Positions 26,109 to 35,283 of a stretch of DNA of 59,545 bases are shown in pieces. The stretch is from an uncultured Candidatus Saccharibacteria bacterium. GTDB lineage: Bacteria > Patescibacteriota > Saccharimonadia > Saccharimonadales > Saccharimonadaceae. Where the stretch lies: contig CAMPEU010000026.1 of the NCBI GenBank assembly GCA_946804195.1, positions 1 through 59,545 of the forward strand, given 5' to 3'. Both the position numbers and the translations under genes were made by a program. Numbering within the stretch: the stretch's first letter is position 1; each line of letters begins with the position of its first letter. Below the pieces are notes generated by a model that saw nothing but the letters and a program-made list of their open reading frames with translations, made no database searches and was not told the origin of the DNA.

Positions 26109-28140
26109 ATTTGTTCGTCCAGGTCGCCCAAGTAAAACCACCATTATTTCTGTAGATTACTAGATTTCCATCAGACTGTAGCCGCAATCTAGAGTGTCCG
26201 GTTCCTTGTGTCCAGCTAGCCCAAACCGGCCTATTGTCTGCTGTGTAAATAACAAGATTACCATCACCTTGCAGGACGACACGGTCAGCGGCCTGATCGT
26301 AAGTCTTCGTGTGCCACAAGGGCTTCTTGTTTTTGTTGTATAATACTAAATTGCCATCATTTTGAAACGATAAGAAGTAAGCGCCTCCGCCCGCTATAAG
26401 GGTATCCCCTTTTTTAAGGGACTGGCCATACTGAAGTATGGGTACCGTGTCGCTGACAGTAATGTTCATATTTAATTTTGATATATCCGCCCAGGCTATT
26501 CCTTCGATAACTAGACCAAACTCATCTGTATAATCTCCATTTAAGACGGGCCCCTGAAGGATAGATACGAATGAAGCAATCTCACCAGTAGCTATAGACG
26601 ATTCTGATGCACGAACAACACGCGTTGGACTATTCCAAGTAGCATCAATAAACGGACTTGTCGCATGGTCGCGTGGACTTGTTGGGGCGAGCTTTAGGAG
26701 GTTCCCTGCGACAGTATTTGAGCCAAGATTTTTGAACCAGGCCTTTAGGTAGAGTTTTTGATTTGGTCTAATACCAAATCTAGCTGGCGTTTTGGCTTTC
26801 ATTTCTGGGTCATAATATAATTCATAATTAACAAGGTTGGCATCGTATAGTTTGTTGGGGCTAATGTTTATCTTAAGGTTAATGGAGTCTTTGCTCATCC
26901 AAAGCCGCTGTTCAGCAACGACACCAAAGTTTTCTGTGAAATTTCCAACATCACGAGGTGTCGTTATGCTGACTAAGAAAGTGCCGGTATTGTTTGGTGC
27001 GAGTACGTCTTCTTCTAGCTCAGCTACTCTTGCATGTGTTAACCAGCTATCATTCCTAAAGACACTTGATCTATCAGTAGGGCTTGTTGTACCGATTCTT
27101 GTGAAACTTCTGTCGAGATTATTTGAGCCAACGTTTTTCACATATATAGCTCCATAGATTGTTTGATCGGGTGATAAATCGTAGGTACCGTTCTCGGATG
27201 GAGTAAGGGGAGATGTGCGTGATGCGTCTGAATACCAAGTCACTTCAGTTACCTCTGTGTCATATGCAGTTGTAGTGCTGCTGAACCAATCACTAAAATA
27301 TAACCAGAAATTACGATTACCGTAAGCACTACATCCATTCCCTGTGCCATACCCGGCATTTAGCGCGGCCGTGTTTGGTCGATAAGGCGTGTAATTATAT
27401 AAAGCTTGAGTGGCACGATTTAGTATATTGACAGTACTATAGCCACAGGCTGCCGTATTTGGATGCCAGGGAATTGAATTGTTACCAAGTTCGTATGGCG
27501 TATACCACGTGGGTGAATCGTTCATGATTGCTCGAAACATAGTCGCTGCCCATTTAACCTGATTTTTAAATCCGTAATACTCAGTATCACAAGGTGCAGT
27601 ATCGGGGCAACCATAGCCAGTAGCGCTCCGGTACTGTAAATTCAGAGGCCACGTATCGGTGACCAGCCCCTGTTCCTTTTGCAGGAGTACGATTATTACC
27701 TTAGGACTTATGGAGTAACTTTGTGCGTAATCATAAATAATTCTTGCTGCTGATTTCCCCCCCTCTGTATAATTTCGTAAACATTTGAAAGTGGTTTGGT
27801 TGTATTTTTTCTTTGCCCATTCCCAGCGTTGAATGGTACCGTTGCCATTGTAATCTGGTATGCCCGACTGACTGAATCCTCCGTCGAGAGGTTGTGATCC
27901 GTTAGAGTCGCAGGCGGCAACCTTGCTGTTTAGAAAGTTTTGAATGCTTTGCGCGGACATGGAGTTTTTATCAGTAAAGACTGAGTCACTGATTATGTTT
28001 CCGGCCTTAAAGCTAGAGGGGCTTACCGCATGTGAAGGAGCCACTAAAAAAAAGAACGAAACAATAAAGGACAGGGTTACAATAAATGCAAATGATAGTG
28101 AAATCCTTCTTCTTTCGATAATGATATTAATGGTTTTCAT
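26107..28140 (-). CDS. Secreted lysozyme-like protein with bulb-type lectin domain
   Basis: 677 residues. A signal segment (about 14-38, ending APSHA) is followed by a domain (about 50-290) with IQRWEWAKKKYNQTTFKCL and VIIVLLQKEQGLVT, whose Glu could be catalytic in a lysozyme or transglycosylase fold. Two related beta-sandwich repeats follow (about 295-430 and 435-560, each ending in an EFGLVIEG-like strand). The C-terminus is a bulb-type mannose lectin with three QxDGNLVxY sites (QNDGNLVLY, QGDGNLVIY, QSDGNLVIY). I choose the second ATG (28140), since AAAGGA lies 6 nt before it. The protein is likely surface-exposed and could bind mannose-rich glycans. The lysozyme call is inference. Confidence 0.75.
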   Translation of the reverse strand: MKTINIIIERRRISLSFAFIVTLSFIVSFFFLVAPSHAVSPSSFKAGNIISDSVFTDKNSMSAQSIQNFLNSKVAACDSNGSQPLDGGFSQSGIPDYNGNGTIQRWEWAKKKYNQTTFKCLRNYTEGGKSAARIIYDYAQSYSISPKVIIVLLQKEQGLVTDTWPLNLQYRSATGYGCPDTAPCDTEYYGFKNQVKWAATMFRAIMNDSPTWYTPYELGNNSIPWHPNTAACGYSTVNILNRATQALYNYTPYRPNTAALNAGYGTGNGCSAYGNRNFWLYFSDWFSSTTTAYDTEVTEVTWYSDASRTSPLTPSENGTYDLSPDQTIYGAIYVKNVGSNNLDRSFTRIGTTSPTDRSSVFRNDSWLTHARVAELEEDVLAPNNTGTFLVSITTPRDVGNFTENFGVVAEQRLWMSKDSINLKINISPNKLYDANLVNYELYYDPEMKAKTPARFGIRPNQKLYLKAWFKNLGSNTVAGNLLKLAPTSPRDHATSPFIDATWNSPTRVVRASESSIATGEIASFVSILQGPVLNGDYTDEFGLVIEGIAWADISKLNMNITVSDTVPILQYGQSLKKGDTLIAGGGAYFLSFQNDGNLVLYNKNKKPLWHTKTYDQAADRVVLQGDGNLVIYTADNRPVWASWTQGTGHSRLRLQSDGNLVIYRNNGGFTWATWTNK

Positions 28141-28150
28141 CTGCATTCCT

Positions 28151-28723
28151 TTATTTTTCTATATTCGTAGTTATTGTAGCCATGCCTTCTACTAAAGAGT
28201 CCTTGAACCTAATGTTGATGTTCCATTGACCACTAGATAATGATGAGGTATTGACACTAAAGCCCTTACAGGTTGAATAGTCGGATAGTGCCTGAGTGCC
28301 GACCGGTGGGAAGTGTTTTACATTATCCCCTTTGGTCATGATTAGAGTACAGGTTCCGGCATTTGTTATCTTATCTATGTTCGTTTGGATTCTTAGAACG
28401 CCATTATTCACGATGACGGTAGCGGTTAACTTGATCGCGCCAGATTCTGGCGGCGACGAGTCATCGCTACTATTTTTCACCGAGTTACTTTTTGTATCTT
28501 CACCTGCTTGAACTTGCTCCGTTGAAGGCTCTCTTAGGTCGGTCGCAGACTCGGATGCGTCAGTAGAAGGGTTTGCTCGCGTGGAACTATCTGAACCAAA
28601 CCAGCTTAAGGATTCACTGTTTGCTTGATACGCGTAATAACAGGTCCCGAGCAATACAAACGTTAAAATAACGACAATTACTCTAAGCATCTTCTTATTT
28701 TTTTTGGCTTTATTTATTTTCAT
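28151..28723 (-). CDS. Small membrane-anchored protein with beta domain, unknown function
   Basis: 190 residues. One N-terminal transmembrane segment (about 13-31), a long Ser/Thr/Asp-rich linker (about 35-95) and a C-terminal compact beta-type domain with two Cys (CTLIMTKGD and STCKGFS) that may pair. No family is recognised. It precedes the lectin gene on the same strand, and its stop lies only a few bases before the lectin start, so the two are probably co-expressed and may act together at the cell surface. Confidence 0.6.
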   Translation of the reverse strand: MKINKAKKNKKMLRVIVVILTFVLLGTCYYAYQANSESLSWFGSDSSTRANPSTDASESATDLREPSTEQVQAGEDTKSNSVKNSSDDSSPPESGAIKLTATVIVNNGVLRIQTNIDKITNAGTCTLIMTKGDNVKHFPPVGTQALSDYSTCKGFSVNTSSLSSGQWNINIRFKDSLVEGMATITTNIEK

Positions 28724-28792
28724 ACTGCTTATATTTATATTTTACAAGTTCCACATTCTCCTGTCAATTAATACACTATCAAATCACTGTGG

Positions 28793-28798
28793 TATATT
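28793..28798 (+). promoter_or_regulatory. Extended -10 for leaderless GT-C-like gene
   Basis: TGGTATATT (28790-28798) ends 8 nt before the ATG at 28807. Confidence 0.5.
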
Positions 28799-28806
28799 GG
28801 TTCTAG

Positions 28807-30264
28807 ATGAGGGAATTCAACATGCTTGCAATAAGAATTTTTGAAAATAAAAACTTTTTTATTTTTATCTTAGCTATCGTAATCTTTCAGGGTCTTTGGT
28901 ACGCTCTAAGTTTTGGTCCGTTTCTTTTTGATGAAAGCAGGCATTTTACCTTTATAAGTCTTTATTCTGAACACCTAAACCCAATTATTTCAATACAAAC
29001 GCCCGCAGTAGACGCTTTAGGACAGGTCGCGAGAGAGCCTTCGTATCTTTACTACTATATAATGAGCATCCCCCTGAGAATCATCAAATTGTTTACCGCA
29101 GATCCAACCATTCATCTGATTTTGTTAAGATGCATCAATCTGTCAATTTTCGTAGGGGCGATTATTTTATATAAAAAAGCGTTTCTAAAAATGGGCATCA
29201 AGGAAGCGGTTGTAAATATAGCGCTTTTATTTTTTATATTAATACCTTCAGTCGCACCACTCGCAGGAGTTGTTAGTTACGACGTAGGTGCATTAATACT
29301 ACTCGCAATAATATTAATGATAAGTGCCCGTATGTATAGAAGAAAAAATCTTGTTATTACTGATGTTGTTTTATTTTTATCCACCGCATTTCTGTCGTCA
29401 GTTATAAAATATACTGTCCTTCCATTTATCCTGGGCATCGGAATTGCGCTTGTGTTAAGGCTGTACTCTTCTGGTATAAAGAGCCAGGCGATATCGTTAA
29501 GAAAATCTTTTATCGCAACAAAAACTGGATATCGTATAGCCCTTGGGGGACTCCTCCTTTTTTCAATAGTAGTTTTTGTTGAGCGCCCCGTTCAAAACCT
29601 CATTCAGTATAAATCTTTAAATCCGAGCTGTTTTGAGACGCTACCAAAACAAACTGCACAGGATAGATGTACGAAAAATTATGTTTATGAACGGAATGTA
29701 AAGTTCCTTGCCGCCAAACCGGCAACTTTCAAGCCCGCTAATCCAATTGATTATTTTCTGGGTACTTGGGTGCCGGGTATGGTTGTGAGCTCAACCAGAC
29801 AAGTCCCAGCGGTTCCATTTTTGCCCGTTGTGACAGGATTTTTCTATACGGCATTAATATTTAGTGTTGTAGTGGTATTATTGGCGGCCAGAGAGATCCT
29901 GTCAAGGAATAGGGTAGTTTGGATAATGATTATCACGTCGATTGTGTATATAGGTGCTGTATACTACTCAAATTACACTGGCTATGTCAGGCTAGGTCAA
30001 CCCGTCGCCGTAAGTGCCCGTTATCTTATGCCGATCATTCCACTCGTATTGATACTTGTTGCACTTTCTGTGCAAGCCTTATTTCCACGCTTTAAAAATT
30101 ACTTCTCGTTACTCGTGTTGGTGATCGTGATTGTTCTTACTCAAGGGGGTGGACTCGTAGGATATGTATTGCATATGCAAGATACATATTACCTAAAGGG
30201 CAACCTTATGCATGGAATAAATCACAATACACAGAAGGTGCTAAGACACCTAGTAAAGGAGTAG
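28807..30264 (+). CDS. Multi-spanning membrane protein, GT-C/DUF2142-like
   Basis: 485 residues with about 10-12 hydrophobic helices. A DE pair directly after the first helix (FGPFLFDESRHFTF) and a long loop between helices near residues 265-325 are features of GT-C membrane glycosyltransferases that use polyprenyl-phosphate sugars on the outer face. It precedes a GT4 gene by 1 nt. The GT-C assignment rests on topology and the DE motif only. Confidence 0.6.
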   Translation: MREFNMLAIRIFENKNFFIFILAIVIFQGLWYALSFGPFLFDESRHFTFISLYSEHLNPIISIQTPAVDALGQVAREPSYLYYYIMSIPLRIIKLFTADPTIHLILLRCINLSIFVGAIILYKKAFLKMGIKEAVVNIALLFFILIPSVAPLAGVVSYDVGALILLAIILMISARMYRRKNLVITDVVLFLSTAFLSSVIKYTVLPFILGIGIALVLRLYSSGIKSQAISLRKSFIATKTGYRIALGGLLLFSIVVFVERPVQNLIQYKSLNPSCFETLPKQTAQDRCTKNYVYERNVKFLAAKPATFKPANPIDYFLGTWVPGMVVSSTRQVPAVPFLPVVTGFFYTALIFSVVVVLLAAREILSRNRVVWIMIITSIVYIGAVYYSNYTGYVRLGQPVAVSARYLMPIIPLVLILVALSVQALFPRFKNYFSLLVLVIVIVLTQGGGLVGYVLHMQDTYYLKGNLMHGINHNTQKVLRHLVKE

Positions 30265-30265
30265 G

Positions 30266-31363
30266 ATGAAATCATCATCTGCAAAAGTCTTATTTATTGC
30301 ACGACGTTTTCCACCGTCGGTGGGAGGTATGGAGAGATTCGCCCATGATTTATCAACTTCATTATCTCAAAAAATAACCTTGAGCAAGATTACGTGGGGT
30401 GGATCTAATAAATGGTTACCCCTTGTTTTTATTTTATTTTTTTTTCGTGCTTCATGGATATTATTGACCGATAAGCAAATAAAAATCATTCATATTCAGG
30501 ACGGAGTTCAGGCACCTATAGGCTGGCTACTGAGTAAGATTTATCGAAAACCATTTTTGATTGTAGCGCACGGTTTAGATGTTACGTATGAGAAGCTTTA
30601 TTATCAAAAGTTTGTGTTACCTTTTGTTCGTCGTGCCGATATAGTTATTTCTATTAGTACCGCTACTCAAGTTGAGGTACTAAAGAGGGGTGTTGACAAC
30701 AACAAGGCGCGAGTCATAACGATTGGTACGACTGATGATTACGGCAATCCGCGACCAAATAAGGAAAAACTATCCACATCGATAAATAAAAACCTGAAGG
30801 ATAGGTTATTGCTTTTGACCACTGGAAGACTCGTAAAAAGGAAGGGCGTAGCTTGGTTTGTTGAAAACGTACTTCCTGAATTAACTGAAACAAAGCCAGA
30901 GATTTTATATTTAGTTGCTGGAACTGGCAGTGAAAAAGAAAATATCCAGGCCGCAATTGATAAGAAAAATCTAGCTAACCATGTTGTTATGCTTGGGCGA
31001 GTGGATGATGATGTGCGAGCATTACTCTATCAGTCGTGCGATGTTTTCGTCATGCCGAACATTGTGGTACGTGGTGATATGGAAGGTTTTGGCATTGTGG
31101 CACATGAGGCAGCGAGTGCGGGTTTGCCGGTTGTAGCAAGTAACCTAGAGGGCATAACTGACGCGCTTCGTAATGACAAGAATGGTATTCTCGTTGCAAC
31201 AAAAGATAATATGGCGTTCAAGGATGAAATACTGAAGTTATTAAATAACGAGAAGGCCCGAAGGAGTTTTGGCAAAAAAGCACGTGAGTATACATTGAAG
31301 GAATATGGCTGGGAGAATATTGCAGAACAGTATATGCAAGTATATGAGTCGATGGTTAAATAG
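30266..31363 (+). CDS. GT4-family glycosyltransferase
   Basis: 365 residues. SSAKVLFIARRFPPSVGGMERFAHDL is the typical acceptor-side start; RLLLLTTGRLVKRKGVAWFVENVLPEL and DMEGFGIVAHEAASAGLPVVASNLEGITDAL form the donor side. A hydrophobic insert near residues 48-65 could anchor it at the membrane. AAGGAGTAGG precedes the ATG. Confidence 0.88.
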   Translation: MKSSSAKVLFIARRFPPSVGGMERFAHDLSTSLSQKITLSKITWGGSNKWLPLVFILFFFRASWILLTDKQIKIIHIQDGVQAPIGWLLSKIYRKPFLIVAHGLDVTYEKLYYQKFVLPFVRRADIVISISTATQVEVLKRGVDNNKARVITIGTTDDYGNPRPNKEKLSTSINKNLKDRLLLLTTGRLVKRKGVAWFVENVLPELTETKPEILYLVAGTGSEKENIQAAIDKKNLANHVVMLGRVDDDVRALLYQSCDVFVMPNIVVRGDMEGFGIVAHEAASAGLPVVASNLEGITDALRNDKNGILVATKDNMAFKDEILKLLNNEKARRSFGKKAREYTLKEYGWENIAEQYMQVYESMVK

Positions 31364-31385
31364 TAAGTATTGGAGAGAAGGAAAT

Positions 31386-31784
31386 ATGAAGAAAGTTATT
31401 ACATACGGTACGTTTGATTTGTTACATTATGGTCACCTTGAGCTTTTTCGTCGCGCGCGAGAAAAGGGGGACTATTTAGTCGTTGGCTTATCGACAGATG
31501 AATTTAATCAAGGCAAGGGCAAGGAATCACATTTTAATTATGAGAAACGTGCCGAAATGTTGAAAGCTATTCGATACATTGATGAGGTTATTCCAGAAAG
31601 TAATTGGGAACAAAAGGCCGAGGATATAAAGAAACATGATATAGACGTATTTGTTATGGGTGGTGACTGGGAGGGAAAATTCGATGAGCTAAAAGAACTT
31701 TGTGATGTTGTTTACTTGCCACGTACACCGGATATATCATCTTCAGCAATTAAAAAAATTAAAGAAAATAAGCATGAAGGTTGA
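31386..31784 (+). CDS. tagD: Glycerol-3-phosphate cytidylyltransferase (TagD type)
   Basis: 132 residues, the length of TagD/GCT. The nucleotidyl-transfer motif GTFDLLHYGHLELFRRAREKG contains the HxGH signature, and the C-terminal S-S-S/T-I pattern is present in RTPDISSSAIKKIK. It would make CDP-glycerol from glycerol-3-phosphate and CTP. GGAGAGAAGGAA sets the ATG. It overlaps a TagB/TagF-like gene by 11 bp, which supports teichoic-type polyol phosphate synthesis. Confidence 0.9.
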   Translation: MKKVITYGTFDLLHYGHLELFRRAREKGDYLVVGLSTDEFNQGKGKESHFNYEKRAEMLKAIRYIDEVIPESNWEQKAEDIKKHDIDVFVMGGDWEGKFDELKELCDVVYLPRTPDISSSAIKKIKENKHEG

Positions 31785-32937
31785 GAGGAATAAGTTATCA
31801 CACTGGTTATTGCTATTAATCAGTGGGTTGAATATTATGTTATCTATTCCATTTCGTGTGTTTAAGAAAAAGGGAACAAGACGAGTTATTTTTTTCTATC
31901 AAATGCACGGTAACATAGGTGCGTTAGCTGATTATATAGCCAAACAAGATACTACTATTGAAATGTATTTTTTGGCGTTTCCAGAGTATTTGAGCATATA
32001 CAAGGGTAAGCACAAGTTGCAAACACTCAATATGTTAAATCCCCTGGATATGATAAAGGTTGCGCAGAGTGACGTGGTTGTAACGAATTACGGTGCACTA
32101 ACACTTGTCTATTACGCAAAACTAACGAGTTTAAAATTTGTTGATGTATGGCATGGCCTACCGATGCTCAAAAATCAGACGCCAAAGATTATGGACTATC
32201 TTAATTATTATACCGAGATATGGCTATCATCAGAAGCGATGAAGAAGTTTTATAAAACAAAATATAGATTACGCTCAAAGCTAATAGTTACTGGATATGG
32301 CAGAACGGATAAGCTTTTTAACGGTGACTACAATAAGGACATGGTTTGCGAGAAATATAGTTTGCCAAAAGACAAAAAAATACTACTTATTGCACCGACT
32401 TGGAAGCACAATAATCCGAACAGAAATGAACTGCCTTTTGGTTTATCTCAAAAACGTTTTATTACCGAACTAAATAGCTTCGCAGAACAAACTGATTGCT
32501 GCATTGTTTTCCGTGCGCATATGTTAAGTAATGATCTAGGAGCTGCGGGAAAGAACATTAAAGCACTCTCGTCGCATGACTATCCAGATACCGAAGAAAT
32601 TATTTCGGTGGCGGACCTATTGGTGACAGATTGGTCGTCAATTGCATATGACTTCATGGCAACAAAAAGACCGATCATTTTTATAGATGCACAGACACCG
32701 TTTGTTGGTGATGAGCTAAAGAACAGATGTACGCCCGGTAATAGATTCGGGCCAATAATCGGCGATGTAAGCGAGTTTAAGAAAGTTGCAAAGCGTTATT
32801 TATCAAAACCCGAGCTATATTTAATAGAGAACGAAGAGGACATTAATCGTATTGAGAAAATTGCTTACGGGGGTACGCTTGACGGAAAGGCAACCAAAAG
32901 ATACTTTGATAATTTAATTGAATTGTTTAATGGCTAA
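31774..32937 (+). CDS. CDP-glycerol glycerophosphotransferase-like protein (TagB/TagF family)
   Basis: 387 residues. The family pattern is clear: VVTNYGALTLVYYAKLTSLKFVDVWHGLPML, LIVTGYGRTD, ILLIAPTWKHN, VFRAHML and VADLLVTDWSSIAYDFMATKRPIIF. Such enzymes add glycerol phosphate from CDP-glycerol to a lipid-linked acceptor on the cytoplasmic side. It overlaps tagD. Its length fits a primase or short polymerase without an extra N-terminal domain. The TAA stop shares CTAA (32934-32937) with the convergent sulfotransferase gene. Confidence 0.87.
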   Translation: MKVERNKLSHWLLLLISGLNIMLSIPFRVFKKKGTRRVIFFYQMHGNIGALADYIAKQDTTIEMYFLAFPEYLSIYKGKHKLQTLNMLNPLDMIKVAQSDVVVTNYGALTLVYYAKLTSLKFVDVWHGLPMLKNQTPKIMDYLNYYTEIWLSSEAMKKFYKTKYRLRSKLIVTGYGRTDKLFNGDYNKDMVCEKYSLPKDKKILLIAPTWKHNNPNRNELPFGLSQKRFITELNSFAEQTDCCIVFRAHMLSNDLGAAGKNIKALSSHDYPDTEEIISVADLLVTDWSSIAYDFMATKRPIIFIDAQTPFVGDELKNRCTPGNRFGPIIGDVSEFKKVAKRYLSKPELYLIENEEDINRIEKIAYGGTLDGKATKRYFDNLIELFNG

Positions 32938-33845
32938 CTCCATTCATTCCAGGGTATTTTTATTCCACTAACTTTTTCAAGTAACCTTACATCTTTTTCA
33001 AAATGACTTAGAAGTTTCTTATAGGCATCACCTTTGCTATCTAGTTTTGAACTATCATTTTTTATATTCCAGCGTGTAATTCGCATGAATAACCTTTTCC
33101 GAAGCTTAATAGGTACAACTCCCTTCCATAAAAAATTTAACACAGGATGCTTTTTGAGAAATCCGGGTGTTAAAAATGCAACCCTTGCCTTTCCGCTCCC
33201 TACATGACTATGCCTGTTTATGTCTTTTGGCGTGTAATCCGTGCTAACATCCAGAAAGTCGAAGACATCCTTAAGGGCTTTTCGTGGATCATTTTCCAAA
33301 TCATTGGTGTATAAAATCAGTATATTTTCCTTCGGGAAAATATTGTAGTAATACGATAAGATTCTACCATACTCACTTGCGAACAAAAACATATTTGAAT
33401 GATCTATTCTTTGTCTTTCCTTGTTTAGATTTTTTTTGAGTAACGAATTCACCGATCGATCAAACGAGCTTGTAACAAATCCATATCGTTTATGCATTTT
33501 GTGCTGGGAAAAACTGCGCTCAATCGGATGACGAAGAAGAGCGATTATTTTTACTTGAGGGAGTTGCTTTTTTATTCTGTCAGCAATTTGCTCCGATGAG
33601 TTTGATTTATAGCCAGACATGTACTGCGGGGTCAGTGTTCCGATTTTTTGACCATTGTTTGCATTAGGAAAGAATGTTTTCATGTACCATTTCCAGCCTT
33701 TTTGGTAGACTTCATCGTCATTAAAAAAAGGAACCTCTTTTTCGGGAGGAATATAAATCTCGGGGTGCTCCCTTAAGAGTTCGAATAGAGTACTGGTTGC
33801 CGCCTTCGGTGCTCCAATACATATGAAATCAATATTCTTTGCCAC
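32934..33845 (-). CDS. PAPS-dependent sulfotransferase
   Basis: 303 residues. The 5'-phosphosulfate loop is in FICIGAPKAATSTLFELLREHPEIYIPPEKEVPFF; the 3'-phosphate site is in IIALLRHPIERSFSQHKMHKRYG. This is the pattern of carbohydrate (heparan-type) sulfotransferases. The donor PAPS can be made by the bifunctional enzyme at 35284, and the by-product PAP removed by CysQ at 37003. It lies 3 nt after a Wzx-like flippase gene, so the sulfated product is probably a surface glycan. Confidence 0.87.
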   Translation of the reverse strand: MAKNIDFICIGAPKAATSTLFELLREHPEIYIPPEKEVPFFNDDEVYQKGWKWYMKTFFPNANNGQKIGTLTPQYMSGYKSNSSEQIADRIKKQLPQVKIIALLRHPIERSFSQHKMHKRYGFVTSSFDRSVNSLLKKNLNKERQRIDHSNMFLFASEYGRILSYYYNIFPKENILILYTNDLENDPRKALKDVFDFLDVSTDYTPKDINRHSHVGSGKARVAFLTPGFLKKHPVLNFLWKGVVPIKLRKRLFMRITRWNIKNDSSKLDSKGDAYKKLLSHFEKDVRLLEKVSGIKIPWNEWS

Positions 33846-33848
33846 GCG

Positions 33849-35198
33849 TTACTTCCTTTCTATCAATGTAGACATCCATGATCGTATTCCTGCATAAGGT
33901 AAAAGCCATGCGTTTAAATATTTTTTTACTAACATAACCAAAACGAGGTTACTTATGACGATAGTCAACGAAGTTGCAATACTTGCTCCGATAACACCGA
34001 TCCTAGGTATGAGTATTATGCCTAGAATTAAGTTTCCGAATAATGCCACGGCCATAGTTACAGCAAGTGAACGCTCGTGATTAGTCATGCCTAATGCAAA
34101 TATTGTTGATCCAACACTGACATTTACGAATTGTCCGATTCCCAAGATGATTAATGGCCAAACACCAACCGTAAATTCATTGCCGAAAAGTCCTAATAGG
34201 AATGTTGGAAATGTAATGATAGATAGCAACAACGGTAACCCCCACAAAGCTCCGAGCGCACTAGTTTTACTAAGTAGCGTAGATAACTCTTTATATTTCT
34301 TTGCATGATAAAGCTCTGATATTTTAGTGGCCGTTATTACGGTGATAGCCGCTAGAATAAGGGACATAAGCATAGAGATCTTTAATGCAATATTAAAGAT
34401 ACCAACATCGGATGCGCTCGAGAAAATACCGAGTAGCAGTACACTCGCCTGACCATTCATTTGTGTAGCGAAGGTAACAAACAATAACGGCCCAGCGACC
34501 ATAAGTAGACGTGACTTGTTGAAAGGCTGTGCTTGATGAGGAGAGGTCAAGTGACGACGAACGAGTATTGAACCAAGGATGGCTGTAATAAAGCATGCAA
34601 ATGTAAAACCGATGACAACGCCCTCTAATCCGTACAGCACGCTTGACGTCAGGATAGCAATTATACCAATAGCGTAGATAGAGATTCTTTCAAGGAATAA
34701 TGATGAGGTGGTGTGCTTTAGACCCCTTAGCACGCCAGAATAAATGTATGATAATGCAAACGGGGGTATCGCGAACGCAAATGTCTTTAGGTAGTTATTT
34801 AGCTCCGGTACGTTAAATACATTATTGGCCAGAAAGTCTGAACCGATAAATAATATTATTGATACTGGAATTGTAAAGTAGAGCGATAACCGCACTACTG
34901 TATTAGTAAGCCCTCGAGCTAAGTGCGTTTGCTTTTGACGGATGAGGTCGGGCATGAAGCGTATAACGGCACGATCCAAGCCGAGCCTGCCGATTAGAGC
35001 GAGGGTCATTAGTAGTGAGAATCCAAGATAGAACACACCATAGCCGTGGGCGCCAAATCGCTGAGCAAGTAAGAGATCAAAAGTGAATTGAATCCCTGTC
35101 GCTGCTATAAGTATGATGAACGCAAAAGCTGAGTGACGAAGAACTTCGGCAAAATCAACATCACCAGTCTTAATAACACTTTTTAATCTTAACTTCAT
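33849..35198 (-). CDS. Wzx-like polysaccharide flippase (MATE/MVF superfamily)
   Basis: 449 residues with about 12-14 transmembrane helices and the N-terminal hallmark FAFIILIAATGIQFTFDLLLAQRFGAHGYGVFYLGFSL of the polysaccharide_synt family. It would flip lipid-linked oligosaccharide. With a Wzy-like protein (50589) and a PNPT initiator (49097) it could form a Wzx/Wzy route separate from the ABC exporter. Confidence 0.85.
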   Translation of the reverse strand: MKLRLKSVIKTGDVDFAEVLRHSAFAFIILIAATGIQFTFDLLLAQRFGAHGYGVFYLGFSLLMTLALIGRLGLDRAVIRFMPDLIRQKQTHLARGLTNTVVRLSLYFTIPVSIILFIGSDFLANNVFNVPELNNYLKTFAFAIPPFALSYIYSGVLRGLKHTTSSLFLERISIYAIGIIAILTSSVLYGLEGVVIGFTFACFITAILGSILVRRHLTSPHQAQPFNKSRLLMVAGPLLFVTFATQMNGQASVLLLGIFSSASDVGIFNIALKISMLMSLILAAITVITATKISELYHAKKYKELSTLLSKTSALGALWGLPLLLSIITFPTFLLGLFGNEFTVGVWPLIILGIGQFVNVSVGSTIFALGMTNHERSLAVTMAVALFGNLILGIILIPRIGVIGASIATSLTIVISNLVLVMLVKKYLNAWLLPYAGIRSWMSTLIERK

Positions 35199-35206
35199 AT
35201 TTCTTT

Positions 35207-35215
35207 ATTTTAACA
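35207..35215 (-). promoter_or_regulatory. Extended -10 for leaderless flippase-sulfotransferase operon
   Basis: TGTTAAAAT on the minus strand (TAAAAT at 35207-35212) ends 8 nt before the ATG at 35198. Confidence 0.6.
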
Positions 35216-35283
35216 CCCCAAGGTGTTTAATGGCCTAGTGTATAATAGTATATAACAGAATATTTGCGAGAAAAGGGAGAACC

